Shown here piece by piece: positions 1 to 11,547 of a stretch of 64,000 bases of DNA. This DNA is from Raphanus sativus (Eukaryota; Streptophyta; Magnoliopsida; Brassicales; Brassicaceae). The stretch covers positions 3,038,001 to 3,102,000 of the forward strand of contig NC_079515.1 in the NCBI RefSeq assembly GCF_000801105.2. Direction: 5' to 3'. Numbering within the stretch: position 1 is the first letter of the stretch; every line of letters begins with the position of its first letter. The position numbers were made by a program, and so were the translations under genes. The notes beneath the pieces are model-generated. The model saw only the letters and a list, made by a program, of their open reading frames with translations, did no database searches and had not been told where the DNA came from.

Positions 1-1323
1 TCTTCCAGTTCATCCCCTTGAACCATTTGTGTCCCTTAATCTCCTCTGCTCCCCTCGGTCCACTCCCTAGTCGCCTCTCTGGCTCTTTTTGCAGCAGCTA
101 TATACAAAATCATTACAAACTCACAATCAGATTCGAACCTATAATATAATAATAATAATAATGCTTCTTAGTAACATGAAGATGATGATGATGATACTTA
201 CTCCTTTCAGCAACGCATGAGCTTCATTTGACAGAAACGGTGGAAGTTTAATCTTGTCCTTCACTATTTTCTGCTGTATCTTTCCTTTGCTCCCAAGAAA
301 CGGTGGCTGCAAATAGCATCACATAACACATCAGTTATTAGCTAAAACAAATAATAAGACACCTTTGAAAAAAAAAAACTTTTTTACCTTTCCAGTGAGC
401 ATCTCATAGAGAAGAATCCCAACACTCCACCAGTCAGCAGCCTTATCATGTCCTTTGCCTCTAACGATCTCAGGTGCCATATACTCGGTAGTCCCACACA
501 TGGAGTTCGATCTTTTGTTCTCATCAAACTCCTTAGCCAAACCAAAATCTGTCAGCATCACATGCCCATCTGTGTCCATGAGTATGTTCTCAGGCTTCAG
601 ATCCCTATGCATAATCCCATTCTCATGGAGATGGGAGACCGCAGAGACGATCTCCGCAGTGTACACACGAGCCAACTCCTCTCTGAAAATCCCTTGATGG
701 TAGAGCTGGAAGAAAAGATGCCCTCCGTTTATAAAGTCGAGCACAAGGTAGAGCCTGTACTTGGTCTGAAAGGAGTACTTGAGCTGAACGATGAAAGGAT
801 GATCAATCTTGGTGAGAATGTCGCGTTCGGCTTTCATGTACTCGGCGTGATTCTTCTCCATGATCTTGTCTTTCCTCATGACCTTCATGGCGTAAATCTC
901 GCAAGTCTCCTTCTTCCTCACCTGGTACACTTTCCCGAACGCGCCTTGTCCCACAACCTTCAAAACCTCAAAGTCCTCGATGCCTACACCACCCGAGACC
1001 TTCTTAGGTTTCTCGGTCTCGGTGTCTTCGTTACAAGAGGATTCACCTTCGAGACATTCCAAGGTGAGCTTGCTACTGAGCTTGAAAGAATGACTGTTGA
1101 TCAGAGACGGGCCAACCAAGGAGTGGGATCGGCTGTGGATAACAGCAGGTCCCTCGTCGAAAGCTGCAACGTCGGTGGGGTGGTCTTCGGGGAGTGGACC
1201 AAAGACGTCAGAGAAGTCGAGCTCGAGGCTTTCTTTCAAGACAGCTTGTGGTGGGGTGATGGTTAGAAACATGCGTTTCCCGGTTAGGTTTTTGTTGGCA
1301 ACAGGACACTCAGAGGAAACCAT
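1..1323 (-). CDS. S6K2: Ribosomal protein S6 kinase S6K2 (ATPK19-like), 3' end cut by window edge
   Basis: This is an AGC-family Ser/Thr kinase of the TOR-PDK1 pathway; family members phosphorylate ribosomal protein S6 in the cytosol and nucleus. Exons read on the minus strand are 1323-388, 306-202 and 97 to beyond position 1, with GT/AG borders. The first exon encodes 312 residues: an N-terminal tail with a [13 protein letters not shown] motif (about 33-45), the glycine loop GQGAFGKV (125-132), catalytic Lys147, HRDLKPEN from 239, DFG at 259-261, and the T-loop [13 protein letters not shown] with the expected PDK1-site serine near 274. The N-terminus MVSSECPVANKN resembles Arabidopsis S6K2, and the position next to S6K1 matches AT3G08720. 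The first exon is continuous where the neighbouring S6K1 has two introns. The C-terminal extension and hydrophobic motif lie outside the window. Intact as far as seen. Confidence 0.93.
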
Positions 1324-2209
1324 ATTTTTCTTTTAAAAAAAAGCTTCACCAGACTGGTTTAGGGTGTCCTGTTAATGAGGAGAGAAGAAAGAACAGGCAA
1401 ACCAATGTTGAGGAGGAGAAGCTCTAGTTGTTTCCCTAATACAAGGAAACAGAGGTTGCTGCACAAGTGCTCCAATGCCATAAAAGTGCCTCTAAGCTCT
1501 GCAGTTCATCAAAATTTTCACAAGGTCAGAAGGCTAAGAGACATGATCATCATATCAAAAACTTAAATTACATAGAATTTGACCAAAAAATTATCAAGAA
1601 ACAAAGCAGGTGGAATGATTCTTTTTTTGTATTACCAAAAAAGAAAAACAAAGTCAACATAAAATAAGAAAACTTTGGCACCGACCGAATATCCTTACAG
1701 GATCATTCCTCTCACCACCCAAAATAAATAATCAAATAAAAAAAAAGAGGGAAAATTTTTGCAGTGCAGAGCCAAATCTCGAATATAGCCCTAAGTAACC
1801 CCCTTGAATTGCCGGATTCAGAATTGTTAAAAAAAACAGAACTTACAAATCTTCGAGAACCAAAAAGTTCACCAGGACAGACACAAAGGCCGAACGAAAC
1901 CTATATTCAGATCTAGTCGTAAATCCAAGGAAACAGATAACACATGAAAATTTCAAACCGATGACCTGAACTAAACGAAGGTTTCGTGTCGTAGAAACAA
2001 TATAATGATGATATATGAAGTAAAGGAATCTAAACTCTTGAGGGAGAAAAGTCAAAGAGAGATGATTACCAGAGGGAAAGGAGAGAAGATGCGTGAGGAA
2101 GGAGGAGATTTAGAGAGATTTTAAAAGAGGAAACGCTAAAAATCCCAAACCTGCTTCCAACAGGTTTCTTTAGGCGCGTGCCTCCTTCCTTTATGTTAAC
2201 ACAACAATA
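1324..2209 (-). other. S6K2 5' leader with probable 5'UTR intron
   Basis: No coding signal is seen. On the minus strand a candidate donor (CTCTG|GTAATC, about 2072) and acceptor (TTGTGCAG|CAACC, about 1457) would frame a leader intron. The paralogue S6K1 has the same arrangement (CTCTG|GTAAAT near 5075 and TTCTGCAG near 4637), which supports the assignment. The exact transcript start is unknown. Confidence 0.5.
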
Positions 2210-2305
2210 GAAGCATCGTGGATCAAGGGATCTTGACACGTGTTTAATTTATATTGGGAGATCGTCGGCAAGTTGTTTTAACGCGGCGGAGGTTTTTTTT
2301 GAATA
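2210..2305 (-). promoter_or_regulatory. Upstream block shared with the S6K1 promoter
   Basis: Read on the plus strand, this stretch contains AGAAGCAT, GATCAAGGGA, a G-box core (ACACGTG), TATTGGGAGA (an inverted CCAAT-type CTCCCAAT) and GCGGCGGAGG followed by a T-run. The same ordered motifs occur at 5139-5235 upstream of S6K1. Preservation after tandem duplication suggests a shared promoter module; function is inferred. Confidence 0.5.
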
Positions 2306-2785
2306 TTTAATTGTTTTTGACGAACACTTGTCTATTTCCTTTTTTTTTTCTGTAAGCCAACTAATTTGTCCTACTTCCATAAAGGCAACTAAAGGGGATG
2401 CACTTGACTAATGTAATTTTGGAAAAATATTTTACATATATTCTTCCTTTTTAAAAGATCACATGTTTTTCAAGCAAAATGGTTACAATCATTATCATAA
2501 AACCCTTAAATATATTTCAATTTCAAAGTATTTACAATCGTTATCACCAATATTGTGGATTATAAGCACAGCAGAACACTAAACTACATGTTTTACTCAT
2601 CAAAATCACCAATTATTTATGAAAAGCCACATCAAACTTATTTTATTCAAATTCAACAATCATGCTTAGAAAATTATTTTGAGAGATACAGTTCACTCCA
2701 CTCAATATGTAGTTCAAGCAACTCATACCTTATTACCTTACAATAATAATAGACTTCAAATGTAGAAAAAGAAACATAAGTTCTC
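2306..2785. other. AT-rich spacer between the S6K genes
   Basis: A-T rich sequence without a supported gene. The part nearest 2786 should be the 3' UTR of S6K1. Nothing else is recognised. Confidence 0.5.
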
Positions 2786-4439
2786 TCACTCTCTAAGGAA
2801 TGATGGAGGAGGCCTGACATACGTGAAGTTGGTAAAAGGGTTGACCTTAGGATCCGAGCTTGGACTGTTTGCTGGAGAATCCAACACAGACATCTCAGTC
2901 CAGCACTTGTCGAAATTCGCTATGCACTGCCTTCCCGATATCTCCGGCTTGAAACTCGGCTTCACTTCTCTAGCCTCCAGCTTCTTCCAGTTCATTCCCT
3001 TGAACCATTTGTGCCCTTTTATCTCCTCTGCTCCGCTGGCTCCACTGCCAAGTCGTCTCTCTGGCTCTTTTTGCAGCAGCTATATACAATCATTACAAAC
3101 TCAGAATCAGATTTGAACCTATAATAATAATAATGATGCTTCATACTTACCCCTCTCAGCAAGGCATGAGCTTCGCTAGAAAGAAACTGCGGTAGCTTGA
3201 TCTTGTCCTTTATAATTTTCTGCTCTATCTTTCCTCTGCTCCCCATAAACGGTGGCTGCAAAAACGACAAAACATGGCATCACACAACAAAACATTTATA
3301 TTAACCAGGCATGAGTAAGGGCTTTTTACGTTTCCGGTGAGCATCTCGTAGAGAAGAATCCCAACGCTCCACCAATCAGCAGCCTTATCATGACCTTTTC
3401 CTCTAACGATCTCAGGTGCCATATACTCAGTAGTCCCACACATGGAGTTTGATCTTTTGTTCTCTTTGAACTCCTTTGCTAAACCAAAGTCAGTTAGCAT
3501 CACGTGGCCATCAACGTCCATGAGAATGTTCTCGGGTTTGAGATCTCTATGCATTATGCCTTTCTCATGGAGATGGGAAACTGCAGAGATGATCTCTGCA
3601 GTGTAGACACGAGCCAACTCCTCTCTATGAAAAACAAAAACATAAAACTAGTCAATACTATACTGAAACTCCAAACATAGTTGAACAAAGAGTTAAACAA
3701 AACCTGAAAAGCCCTTGGTGGTAGAGCTGGAAGAATAGATGTCCACCGTTTATAAAGTCAAGCACAAGATAGAGCCTATACTTAGTCTACATAAAAAAAA
3801 TGGTATGAGCTAAGTTAAACCATTTATGAAGTAAGGAGATAGAAGTAGGATCTTTACCTGAAAAGAGTACTTAAGTTGAACAATGAAAGGATGATCAATT
3901 TTTGTAAGAATGTCGCGCTCAGCTTTCATGTATTCAGCATGATTCTTCTCCATAATCTTATCTTTTCTCATGACCTTCATAGCGTATATCTCGGAAGTCT
4001 CCTTCATCCTCACCTGGTACACTTTCCCAAACGCACCTTTCCCTACAACCTTCATAACCTCGAAATCATCAAGTCCTACCACGCCAGAGACTTTCACCAT
4101 ATCCACCTTTGAAGATCTCTCACTGTCAGTGTCAGTGTCGTCACCACCAGCACACTCCACCAAGTCAACTGAGTCCTCAGTCTCACGTAAGGTGAGCTTG
4201 CTCAGCTTAAAAGAGTGGCTACCGATCGAAGAAGGGCCAACAAAAGAGTGAGACCGAGTGTGGATAACAGCAGGCTCTTCGAAAACAACATCACTCCCGG
4301 CGGCCTCTTCAGGGAGTGGACCAAAGACATCAGAGAAGTCAAGCTCAACATCATCTTTCAAGACAGAGTTGGAAGGGCTGAGAGAAAAATACTGCTGTTT
4401 GTTGGTTTTGTTGGGGACAGGACGGTGAGAGGAAACCAT
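2786..4439 (-). CDS. S6K1: Ribosomal protein S6 kinase S6K1 (ATPK1-like)
   Basis: Complete AGC kinase, tandem paralogue of the S6K2 gene to its left. Minus-strand exons: 4439-3858, 3786-3704, 3624-3330, 3255-3151 and 3079-2786. All have GT/AG borders and consistent phase, giving 1359 bp and 452 residues, close to the size of the Arabidopsis protein. Visible features are the [13 protein letters not shown] tail motif (31-43), the glycine loop GKGAFGKV (133-140), Lys155, [16 protein letters not shown], the T-loop [14 protein letters not shown], and the C-terminal hydrophobic motif [12 protein letters not shown], whose second Thr is the TOR-dependent site in the family. The N-terminus ([21 protein letters not shown]) resembles Arabidopsis S6K1 (AT3G08730), and the flanking gene is AT3G08740-like. 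The C-terminus ends soon after PPPSFL, a few residues shorter than the Arabidopsis protein as I recall it. The gene is likely functional. Confidence 0.95.
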
Positions 4440-5138
4440 AACTTACAACTTAAAAAAAAAAACAATACAGAATCTCTGAGGAAGCTTCAAGAGTTCACCA
4501 GAGTAGTGAGAGAGAATCTGTTCCCAGGGGGGTTAATGCGGAGAGAACTGACTAATACGAGTGGTGGCAATAGGCAAACCAATAACAAGGAGAAAAAGCG
4601 CTTCTTGTTTCCCGATTTTAAGGAAACATTCGATGCTGCAGAAGTGCGCAAATGCCATGAAGGTTTTATAAGCTCTGCAGGTTACATCAAAGTTCCACAA
4701 ATTCAGAGTCTAAAACATAAACATATCAAAATCTTAAGTACAGCATTATGAAGCTAACTCCCACTAAATCCCAAAAGCCACACAATTTGCGAATTCAGAA
4801 TCAATATATAACTCTCACAGCTTCAAAGACTAAGACTTTCCCCAGTAAAAAACGAAACCCTCTAAGAAAAAGGAACTGAAAATTTAATAAAATCAGATCT
4901 AATCGTTACAAAATTTCAAGCAAATCGAGATCTAGAGAAAAAAACTATGACCTGAAACTCCTGAAACTGTTAAAAACGTTTCGTATCTTCAAAGCAATAT
5001 ACAAATTTTGATAATTTGAATTGACCTAGAAAATCTATCAAGTCAATCAAAGAGAGAGGGGTTGATGATTTACCAGAGAGGATGGCTGGGGAAGGAGACG
5101 TGAATCGAAACGAAAGGACAGGAGGAGGATTTTAAGAG
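4440..5138 (-). other. S6K1 5' leader with probable 5'UTR intron
   Basis: No protein signal. Candidate minus-strand donor CTCTG|GTAAAT near 5075 and acceptor TTCTGCAG|CATCG near 4637 parallel those of S6K2, so a long leader intron is likely. The region directly upstream of the ATG is A-rich. Confidence 0.5.
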
Positions 5139-5235
5139 AGAAGCATTGTAGATCCAGGGAGAGTACACGTGCCCATATCCTATTGGGAGAAGAACATTAA
5201 CGAACTAGCTATAAATGTGCGGCGGAGATTTTTTT
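5139..5235 (-). promoter_or_regulatory. S6K1 promoter block shared with S6K2
   Basis: Read on the plus strand it contains AGAAGCAT, GATCCAGGGA, the G-box core ACACGTG, TATTGGGAGA and GCGGCGGAG with a T-run, in the same order as 2210-2305. A TATAAAT-like stretch lies between the CCAAT-type motif and the GCGGCGGAG motif on the plus strand. Regulatory role is inferred from the conservation between paralogues. Confidence 0.5.
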
Positions 5236-5472
5236 GTTCTTTTTGTGGTAGTGGACTGGGCCTTCACTAAGCCCACTATAAGATGTTTTATGATTCTGGT
5301 TTACGTCGTTTACAGTAATCGAAATACACTTGTGCTGTTCAAAATTTATTTTTCAAAACATATATCATCCTCGATTCAAACATTGCATATTTGCATATAC
5401 ATACACAAAAATGATTATAATTGCCTCATCGGATTGAATTCTGGATCCGATTTAAGTAGGTGTAGACACGGT

Positions 5473-6809
5473 TCACGCCCGGTTCATGTACATACCGGTT
5501 CTAGTATCCACCAAAATTTCTTCGCCAATGTTAACAAAGAGTGGTACGGTAACTACTGCCCCCGTTTCCACTGTAGCCGGCTTTGATCCACCTACATATA
5601 TCCACCACACCACCCGGTTTAGGACTTGTTTTAATTAAACCAAAATACAATCTCATTTCATATCATTACCACCTTGTGCAGTGTCACCGCGAAGACCAGG
5701 ATCAACATCAACCACTTTGAGGGTAACCGTATTAGGTAGTTCGAAATCGATAACCTTTGCAAGAATCAAAGATATCATCATCATCGCTTCAACTGTGAAG
5801 TATTATCAACTGAGAGACTAAAGTGTGTGTGTTACCTTGTCTTTCCAGTAAAGCAAACTACATTCCATTCCTTCTTTCAGCCATCTCGTCTTGTCGCCCA
5901 TATCGGATTCGTTGAGACGTGTTTCTTCGTATGTGCTCTGTAGATGAAGATTTTGAACAAGACGAGGAGTATCATTATCATATCATTAATACAACCGTTG
6001 TTGTAAGCTAGAAGAAGAAGAGAATGTTATTTTGACATACCAAATCCATGAAAACAAACTGAGACCCGTCTTTGTATGTGAACTGTTTGGTTTCTTTGAA
6101 TACGTTTGCTTCCTCGACCTGTGTAACATTACAAGTGAATCCAATCACAACTCAAATACCGTGTCATTCGTTAAGAATTCAGATACCAAAACGAAGAAGA
6201 TGTTTACAGAGATTCCAGCACGAAATGTTCTCTCCACTGTGCTACCATTAACATAGTTCCTGATCTTAGTTCTCACAAAGGCCGCTCCTTTTCCTGGCTT
6301 GACATGAAGAAACTCTGCCCATCCAACAAAAAAAAAAAGGAGACACAACTCAAAAGGCTTGTAACTTTGAAAAAAGCACAACCTGTCTGTCTGTGAGCAG
6401 GTAACGCTTAATTCTTCATGAACTAGTAAACACTATCTAAAGTTTTCGAATTTAAGTAAAGACCTTTAGTTGCTAAGAATTGAGAAATATAAGAAATTAC
6501 CAAGTACACGCCAAGGGGCACCATCGACCTCGATGTTGGTTCCGGCTTTGATGTCATTGGCAGACAAAGAGCAGCAAATCCCTACAAAAAAGAAAAAAAA
6601 AAGGTCACCAGAATATAAGACAAACTGAACCAATTCCCTATCGAAAGTGATAGTGGAGAGAAACTCGAACCGGAAAATCTGTTGGTTCGAGTAGAAATCC
6701 GCACAGAGAGTGCAGATCGGTTCGAGAAAGATAGTGAGAGCGAAGTAGTTGAGTAAGGTATGCAGAGTGAAGGAGACGAAGATACAGAGAAAGCCGCTCT
6801 TCCCGCCAT
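5473..6809 (-). CDS. Plastid elongation factor P (EF-P) family protein, AT3G08740-like
   Basis: EF-P relieves ribosome stalling at difficult peptide bonds; a plastid target is inferred from the Ser/Arg/Thr-rich, acid-poor N-terminus ([15 protein letters not shown]...). Seven minus-strand exons: 6809-6671, 6581-6501, 6314-6208, 6118-6041, 5937-5836, 5754-5673 and 5591-5473. Together they give 708 bp and 235 residues with consistent phase. The EF-P N-terminal domain starts near residue 52 ([21 protein letters not shown]) and contains the [10 protein letters not shown] loop. Its second Lys, about residue 82, is the position modified in bacterial EF-P. The central OB domain ([13 protein letters not shown]) and the C-terminal domain ([14 protein letters not shown] through GMYMNRA) are complete. 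The upstream in-frame ATG at 6881 is less likely because the transit-peptide start at 6809 fits better. Intron 1 uses the donor after TTTTCCG; a nearer GT would leave an intron of only 28 bp. Confidence 0.92.
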
Positions 6810-7162
6810 TTTTTTCTTCTCTCGCCGGCGAGAAGAAGATAAAGCAGGGGAGCAGCTGTGTCTGAAAAGATAAGATCTCAATGGAAAGGAAGAAGGAAGG
6901 TTAAAACCTCAATCACGCACGACCGTGAGGACAGCCAAAAGAAACAAAAAAAAATCAAACCGCAGTTCGGTTTAAACTGAAATACCCGGTTCTTTCTAAG
7001 GACTTGCAACCTTATTTGCATCTCTGGAGACCCAACAATACTTTATATTTTCAGATTTACTGCTCCACCATTTGATTTCTCTGATCAAGTTATAACACTA
7101 GAAATACAATGTCTTGCTGTTTAATAATATTTTTTTTGCTGTTTAATATTTGAATTGTTTTC
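6810..7162. other. EF-P upstream region
   Basis: Contains the EF-P leader and proximal promoter on the minus strand. No other gene, RNA or element could be supported. Confidence 0.4.
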
Positions 7163-7729
7163 TTACCGTCGCTCTCCATCAACAATGCAGCGATAACCTT
7201 TCGTCCAAACATGTTGAAGTGCCCTCAAAATATCACGTAGTTCACAATCCAAAGCACTATCAACTCTTCGTCCAACCGCTTGTTGACGCTCCCTTGCATA
7301 CATCATGATCGTCTCTTATTATCCAGCCAGAAAAGTTGGAGTTGCTGAATTTACATAGAAACCATCTACATTACACTTTATATAGCCTGGTGGGGGACGT
7401 TTTCATCTCTTAGCTATTTCCGAAACTCTTACTTGTGATGATCTGACTATTCCATCCGCAATAGAGGATCCAACATCTTTCCATTCCTTAGCATCATTCT
7501 TTGCATACAAAAGACACATTTACCAATGGGATGTTTGCCGTTGAATGATTAGTCTATTCCGACTTTTCCGTAATCTCCATAAAATCCATATCGGCAAGTT
7601 TTTATAGTGTTGTAACCGCGCCGAATTACTGACCAGAAGACATGCTTCTACTTTCTCCTCCAGTGTAGCATGTGGATTGTCAATGGTAGTATTTACAATT
7701 TCTGAAGCTCTCCATATTTGTTTGTACAA
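7163..7729 (-). pseudogene. LINE-derived RNase H (RVT_3-type) relic
   Basis: On the minus strand the translation reads YKQIWRASEIVNTTIDNP..., then LPIWILWRLRKSRNRLII, followed in other frames by WKDV, RPPPGYIKCNVDG, GWIIRDD (broken by a stop), RRVDSALDCELRDILRAL and GYRCIVDG. This order (LPxWxLWRLWKSRN, then PPxGxxKCNVDG, then the ELxAxxxAL helix) is typical of the C-terminal RNase H domain of plant non-LTR retrotransposon ORF2 and related genes. Several frameshifts and stops make it non-functional. No reverse transcriptase core is seen next to it, so it is a truncated remnant. Confidence 0.65.
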
Positions 7730-8112
7730 TCAAAAAATAATTAATCTTCTGTTTCTTCTGCAAGTAAGCACTTCTGCAAGTAAGCACCTCTTACGACTAA
7801 CATCGCTGGTAACATGTCTTATTATTCCAGTAGCTAAACTTCGAGATAGCAATCTCCACAAGAAATGCTGTAACACTACCGTTTCTTTATTTTTCTTTAA
7901 CGACAAAAGTGTATTTTTCTTTTTTTGATCAAATACTTGTAAATCTGTTTTTGTCTGAAGAAAAAGTTTCATTATATACAACACAACACACCCCCTCTCT
8001 CGACGTTTGGATTCAACATTAGTAAGAAAAACAAACTTTTTTATATTTGGAATCCAGAAAACAAATCAAAGCCAATAAAGAAAAAAGAAAACAAATAAGA
8101 GATATGAACAAA
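7730..8112. other. Spacer downstream of SIK
   Basis: No gene recognised. The right part should include the 3' UTR of the SIK gene. A tandem duplication of AAGTAAGCACYTCT is visible near 7763-7791. Confidence 0.4.
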
Positions 8113-10274
8113 TCAAAACCCTTCAAGACTAGTTCTCCTACCACTGACCGAAGACAATCTCCTCACCTCTTCCCTACTCATCTCCTCCAGCGACGAACAC
8201 ACTCGCGGCGGAAACACCGGCGGGAACACCACCAAACCCCTTTGCCCCCTCGTAGGCGAAACCGACGGCCTTCTCGCCGGAGGTGACGGCGAGAAGCTCG
8301 ACCTCGGCGCAGCAGCTGCCACCCCCGGAGTCCAGACAATCGTGTTCAAACTGCTAGATCTTCCCATATGCTTCCTCACCGCGCCCGCCGGCGCGGGCTC
8401 TCGCAAGGGGAACCTGCACGAGTACTTCATGTCCTGTATGATCTTGAGCTGATCCACGATGTTTCTCATCGTGGGACGCTCCGACGGCTCAACCTGCAAG
8501 CATCTCTGCGCTATATCCGCTATGCTCCTCGCGGCTTTCGCGGGGAAACGACCTTTTAGCTGAGGGTCCATTATGAGCGAGAGTCTGCAGTCGTCCGCTA
8601 GAAAAGCTCTGCTCCATTTCACTAGGTTTCTCTCTTCTTTAGGGTACGAGCCGTCCATGTTTTTGCGCCCTGTTAACATCTCGAGTAGAACTATTCCGTA
8701 GCTCCACACGTTGCTCTTCGGTGTTAAAACCCCTCTCTCTAGTGTCTCCACCGAGAGATTCGCGAGTGCTGAACTGTTTGAGGTCTCGGTCTCGGGTGCG
8801 TGGCCTACGCAACCGTATCCAGATAGCTTGGCGCTGAAATCTTTGTCCACTTGGATATTAGCCGTTGAAAATTCATTGTACATTGCCTGTTCAATACAAG
8901 ACAAAAGTGATCAGTACACACAACACAAGCAAAATTACATATATGTATATTTACATTTTATAAGATAATTTATTTTTAGTTTAATTATAAAATTATCGCT
9001 ATGAATTATCAGAATTAAATATATCAAACAAAAGAAATCAAAACAAATTTGTAGATTTATACTAACTTTATTAATTAATTTAATATATGTAGATTAGTTT
9101 AGATCGACTTAAACCAATTTTTACCGATTTAGAACTGCTATAATTTGAATTTTCTAAAAAAATAGATTTTAAGAAAATTGTGGTCACAAGTTAGTACTAG
9201 TTTTCACGATGTTGATGTGGTTATGTTGTGTGTACCTGAAACGGGCCTTCTTCGTGTAAGAAGGCAAGCCCCTGAGCTGCGCATAGAGCGATCTTCATTC
9301 TAGTGTTCCAATCAAGCGGAGGACCATCCGATCTCCCGTGTAGCAAACGGTCCAAGCTTCCGAGAGCAAGCCTCTCGTACACCAACATCCTCGTGTCAGA
9401 TCCATCTCGTGCGTGATAGCCTACCAATTTACATAGATTCTGGTGTTGCAGCGACGCCAAGGTGTTCACTTCGTTAATGAACTCCCTGATACTCTGTTAG
9501 ACATAACAATAAATAAATAAATAAATAGTAAGAACACACAAATACACAAAAGGTAAACATAACATAACATAACAAACAAATGTTTTAATTTACCTGAGTT
9601 ACAACGTGAAGACGCACAACAGTCGCTTCGACTTTCTTTAGGTTCGTAGTAGTCGAAGCAGCAGCAGCCTCGTCACCGAACGAAGCCATATACATAACAG
9701 ACGAAAGACCTTCGGAGACGCATCTGTCCGTAGCAAACGCGCTACAAGCGGAGACAACTTCATCGTAGGAGAAGCTTCTAACGGATCCGCTAGGTGGCAA
9801 AGGCAGAGGTCCGGAGACCGCGGAGGAAGACAGCCTCCCGCTGCTTCCGTTAAACGATTTAAAGCTCCCCCAGTTCTTTAAAGAAGAGCCGGTTCTTGGA
9901 GACGGTAGTGGAAGTGGTTGCGGGGTAGGTTCTTTAGTAGAGATGCTGCGTGGGTCTCTCGGTTGCTCGTCTTGCTGCTCCTCGTGGAAAACTCCTCCTC
10001 CTGCGAGCAAGTCACGCTCCGCTGTGCCGTGGATGCTCGAAGGAGCTGACATCACTCTCGCCCTGCTGCTGCTGCTGCTCGTATCTCCGTTGCTGGAGTG
10101 AACCGGCTTCACTCTGGTTCTGAAACTAGGAGGAGCTGATTGTAGGTTACGGCTCGGAGCTTTAGGTGGCTCGGGTAAAGCGATTGGCTTGCTTGCTTCG
10201 AGATCTAACCGCTTCGTCGAAACCGAACCGCCACGTTTCTTCTTGCTTTTCAAAGGGAAACATCCCAACACCAT
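8113..10274 (-). CDS. SIK: SIK-like receptor-like cytoplasmic kinase, predicted pseudokinase (AT3G08760-like)
   Basis: Three minus-strand exons, 10274-9594, 9493-9236 and 8886-8113, give 1713 bp and 570 residues with in-phase GT/AG borders. The N-terminal ~160 residues are low-complexity, rich in Ser/Pro/Lys, beginning MVLGCFPLKSKKK. A family-VII-type RLCK domain follows (REFINEVNTLASLQHQNLCKLVGY, RMLVYERLALGSLDRLLHG, DWNTRMKIALCAAQGLAFLHE). The usual catalytic residues are missing. The VAIK lysine position reads VVRL, HRD is replaced by YNE (316-318), and DFG by GYG (336-338). Later landmarks (SNVWSYGIVLLEMLTGR, PSERPTM) are intact. The C-terminal tail has repeated PxxxP and SxSP motifs. Arabidopsis SIK is associated with osmotic stress; the role here is inferred. 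The second intron (8887-9235) carries a MITE relic. Confidence 0.9.
8965..9165 (+). repeat. Relic of the 30108-30496 hAT-type MITE family in SIK intron 2
   Basis: Stretches here (TTAATTATAAAATTATCG, ATATCAAACAAAAGAAATCAAAACAAATTTGTAGATT in shortened form, and the AAACCAATTTTTACCGATTT end) match, in inverted orientation, the internal part of the element at 30108-30496. Termini are not clear, so the copy is degraded. Confidence 0.4.
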
Positions 10275-11217
10275 CTTTTTTTTTCAAAATCCTCTAAAGG
10301 GCACTTGTAACTGAAGCCTAGACTCACAAGTTCATCTGGAAATGATTCAAAAACACAAACTCTTTTTTAGCAAAACAGAGAGACAGAGATATATACACAT
10401 TAAAGAAATGGTATTTATAGAAACACAGATCCGTTTCATGCATGTGTTAGATCGATGGAAAACGTGCTCAAATCTTCCGTATATCTCAGTTACTACAACA
10501 GATCTCGTGGGTTTAAGAAAACATATGATAGTTCATAGTTTGTTCCTCCTTGTCTAAACCCTAATTTCAATGGAATAAAACAGCTAAAAATATTGTAAAA
10601 GATGCAATTAATTAGAATCTTAAGACACGTTTTTCTGATATGTTTAATAGACAACATGACATTAGATTAATCTCCCGGTAAAGACAAGAGACAATAAATC
10701 CGGAGGAAATTATACAAAAGCATTATCATTGGCTAAAAACTCAATTCAGATATTATTTTCTACTTTTAAACAGAGTTAATTCGTTAGATCAGAGACTGAA
10801 ACAAATTATAGTTCGTTGAGAAAACAAAAAAAATCGATCTAGAAACAAATCAAACGCATAGATGAGAGAGTTTTTTTGTTTCAAACCTGGCAGGAGGAAC
10901 AAGAAGCGAAAACAATTCTTGGGAGACGGAAGGTGAAACTGCGTTGAGGCAGAGAGAGAGAGAAAGAGAGAGATTCAAAGACTGAGTGAAAATGAAATCG
11001 GAAATTTCTGAGAAGAAAGGAAACTCATAAGAGGGAATGGTCTGTTTAGGAAAGTGAGAGATATTAGAGAGAGAGAGAGAGATAGAGGTGGGACCCAGAT
11101 GAGGCAGTGGTCAAAGTTCAAACCAAAACAGATATACAAAGATTTGTAATTAATTTACTTAATCTTAATTCAATTCCTCAGCTAACTATTTTGGAATTTT
11201 CTCTCTTTACTTTCTAA
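10275..11217 (-). other. SIK leader, 5'UTR intron and promoter
   Basis: On the minus strand a donor CTGCCAG|GTTTGA (about 10888) and an acceptor TTTCCAG|ATGAAC (about 10333) suggest a leader intron of about 550 bp. Upstream (10951-11085 on the plus strand) are GA-rich runs, i.e. CT microsatellites on the sense strand, common around plant transcript starts. No coding sequence is seen. Confidence 0.45.
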
Positions 11218-11547
11218 CTAGTGGTGTATCCGCGCTACGCGCGGATTGTTTGACATTTGTATTATTCAAAATTTGTGAATTATTTTGTTGGTTATTTGTA
11301 TAATTTGATATGACTATTTTCTTCAAATGGATAGATGGTCAATGATTTCAGTGTTAAATTTCTTGTAAACATGGTTGTATTGAGTAGATTCAGCCATTGT
11401 TAGAAATGATTGCATGAAATGTCGGATTCTTAACGACTGCACAACTGTAGAGATGATATTTCATTAGATGTTTCGAAAGAGTTGTTTGAAACTTGATAGC
11501 GGAAGAGGTAGTTGTTTATTTTGTGATGGAGGTTTTGATTTATATAA

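Noticed and set aside
448..1266. 272-residue plus-strand ORF
   Set aside because: It is the exact antisense of the S6K2 kinase exon and resembles no known protein family; long antisense frames are common over GC-balanced exons.
6610..6669. EF-P exon 1 extended to the GT near 6610
   Set aside because: The intron would be only 28 bp and the phase would not fit exon 2; the donor at 6670 gives a normal intron and the correct phase.
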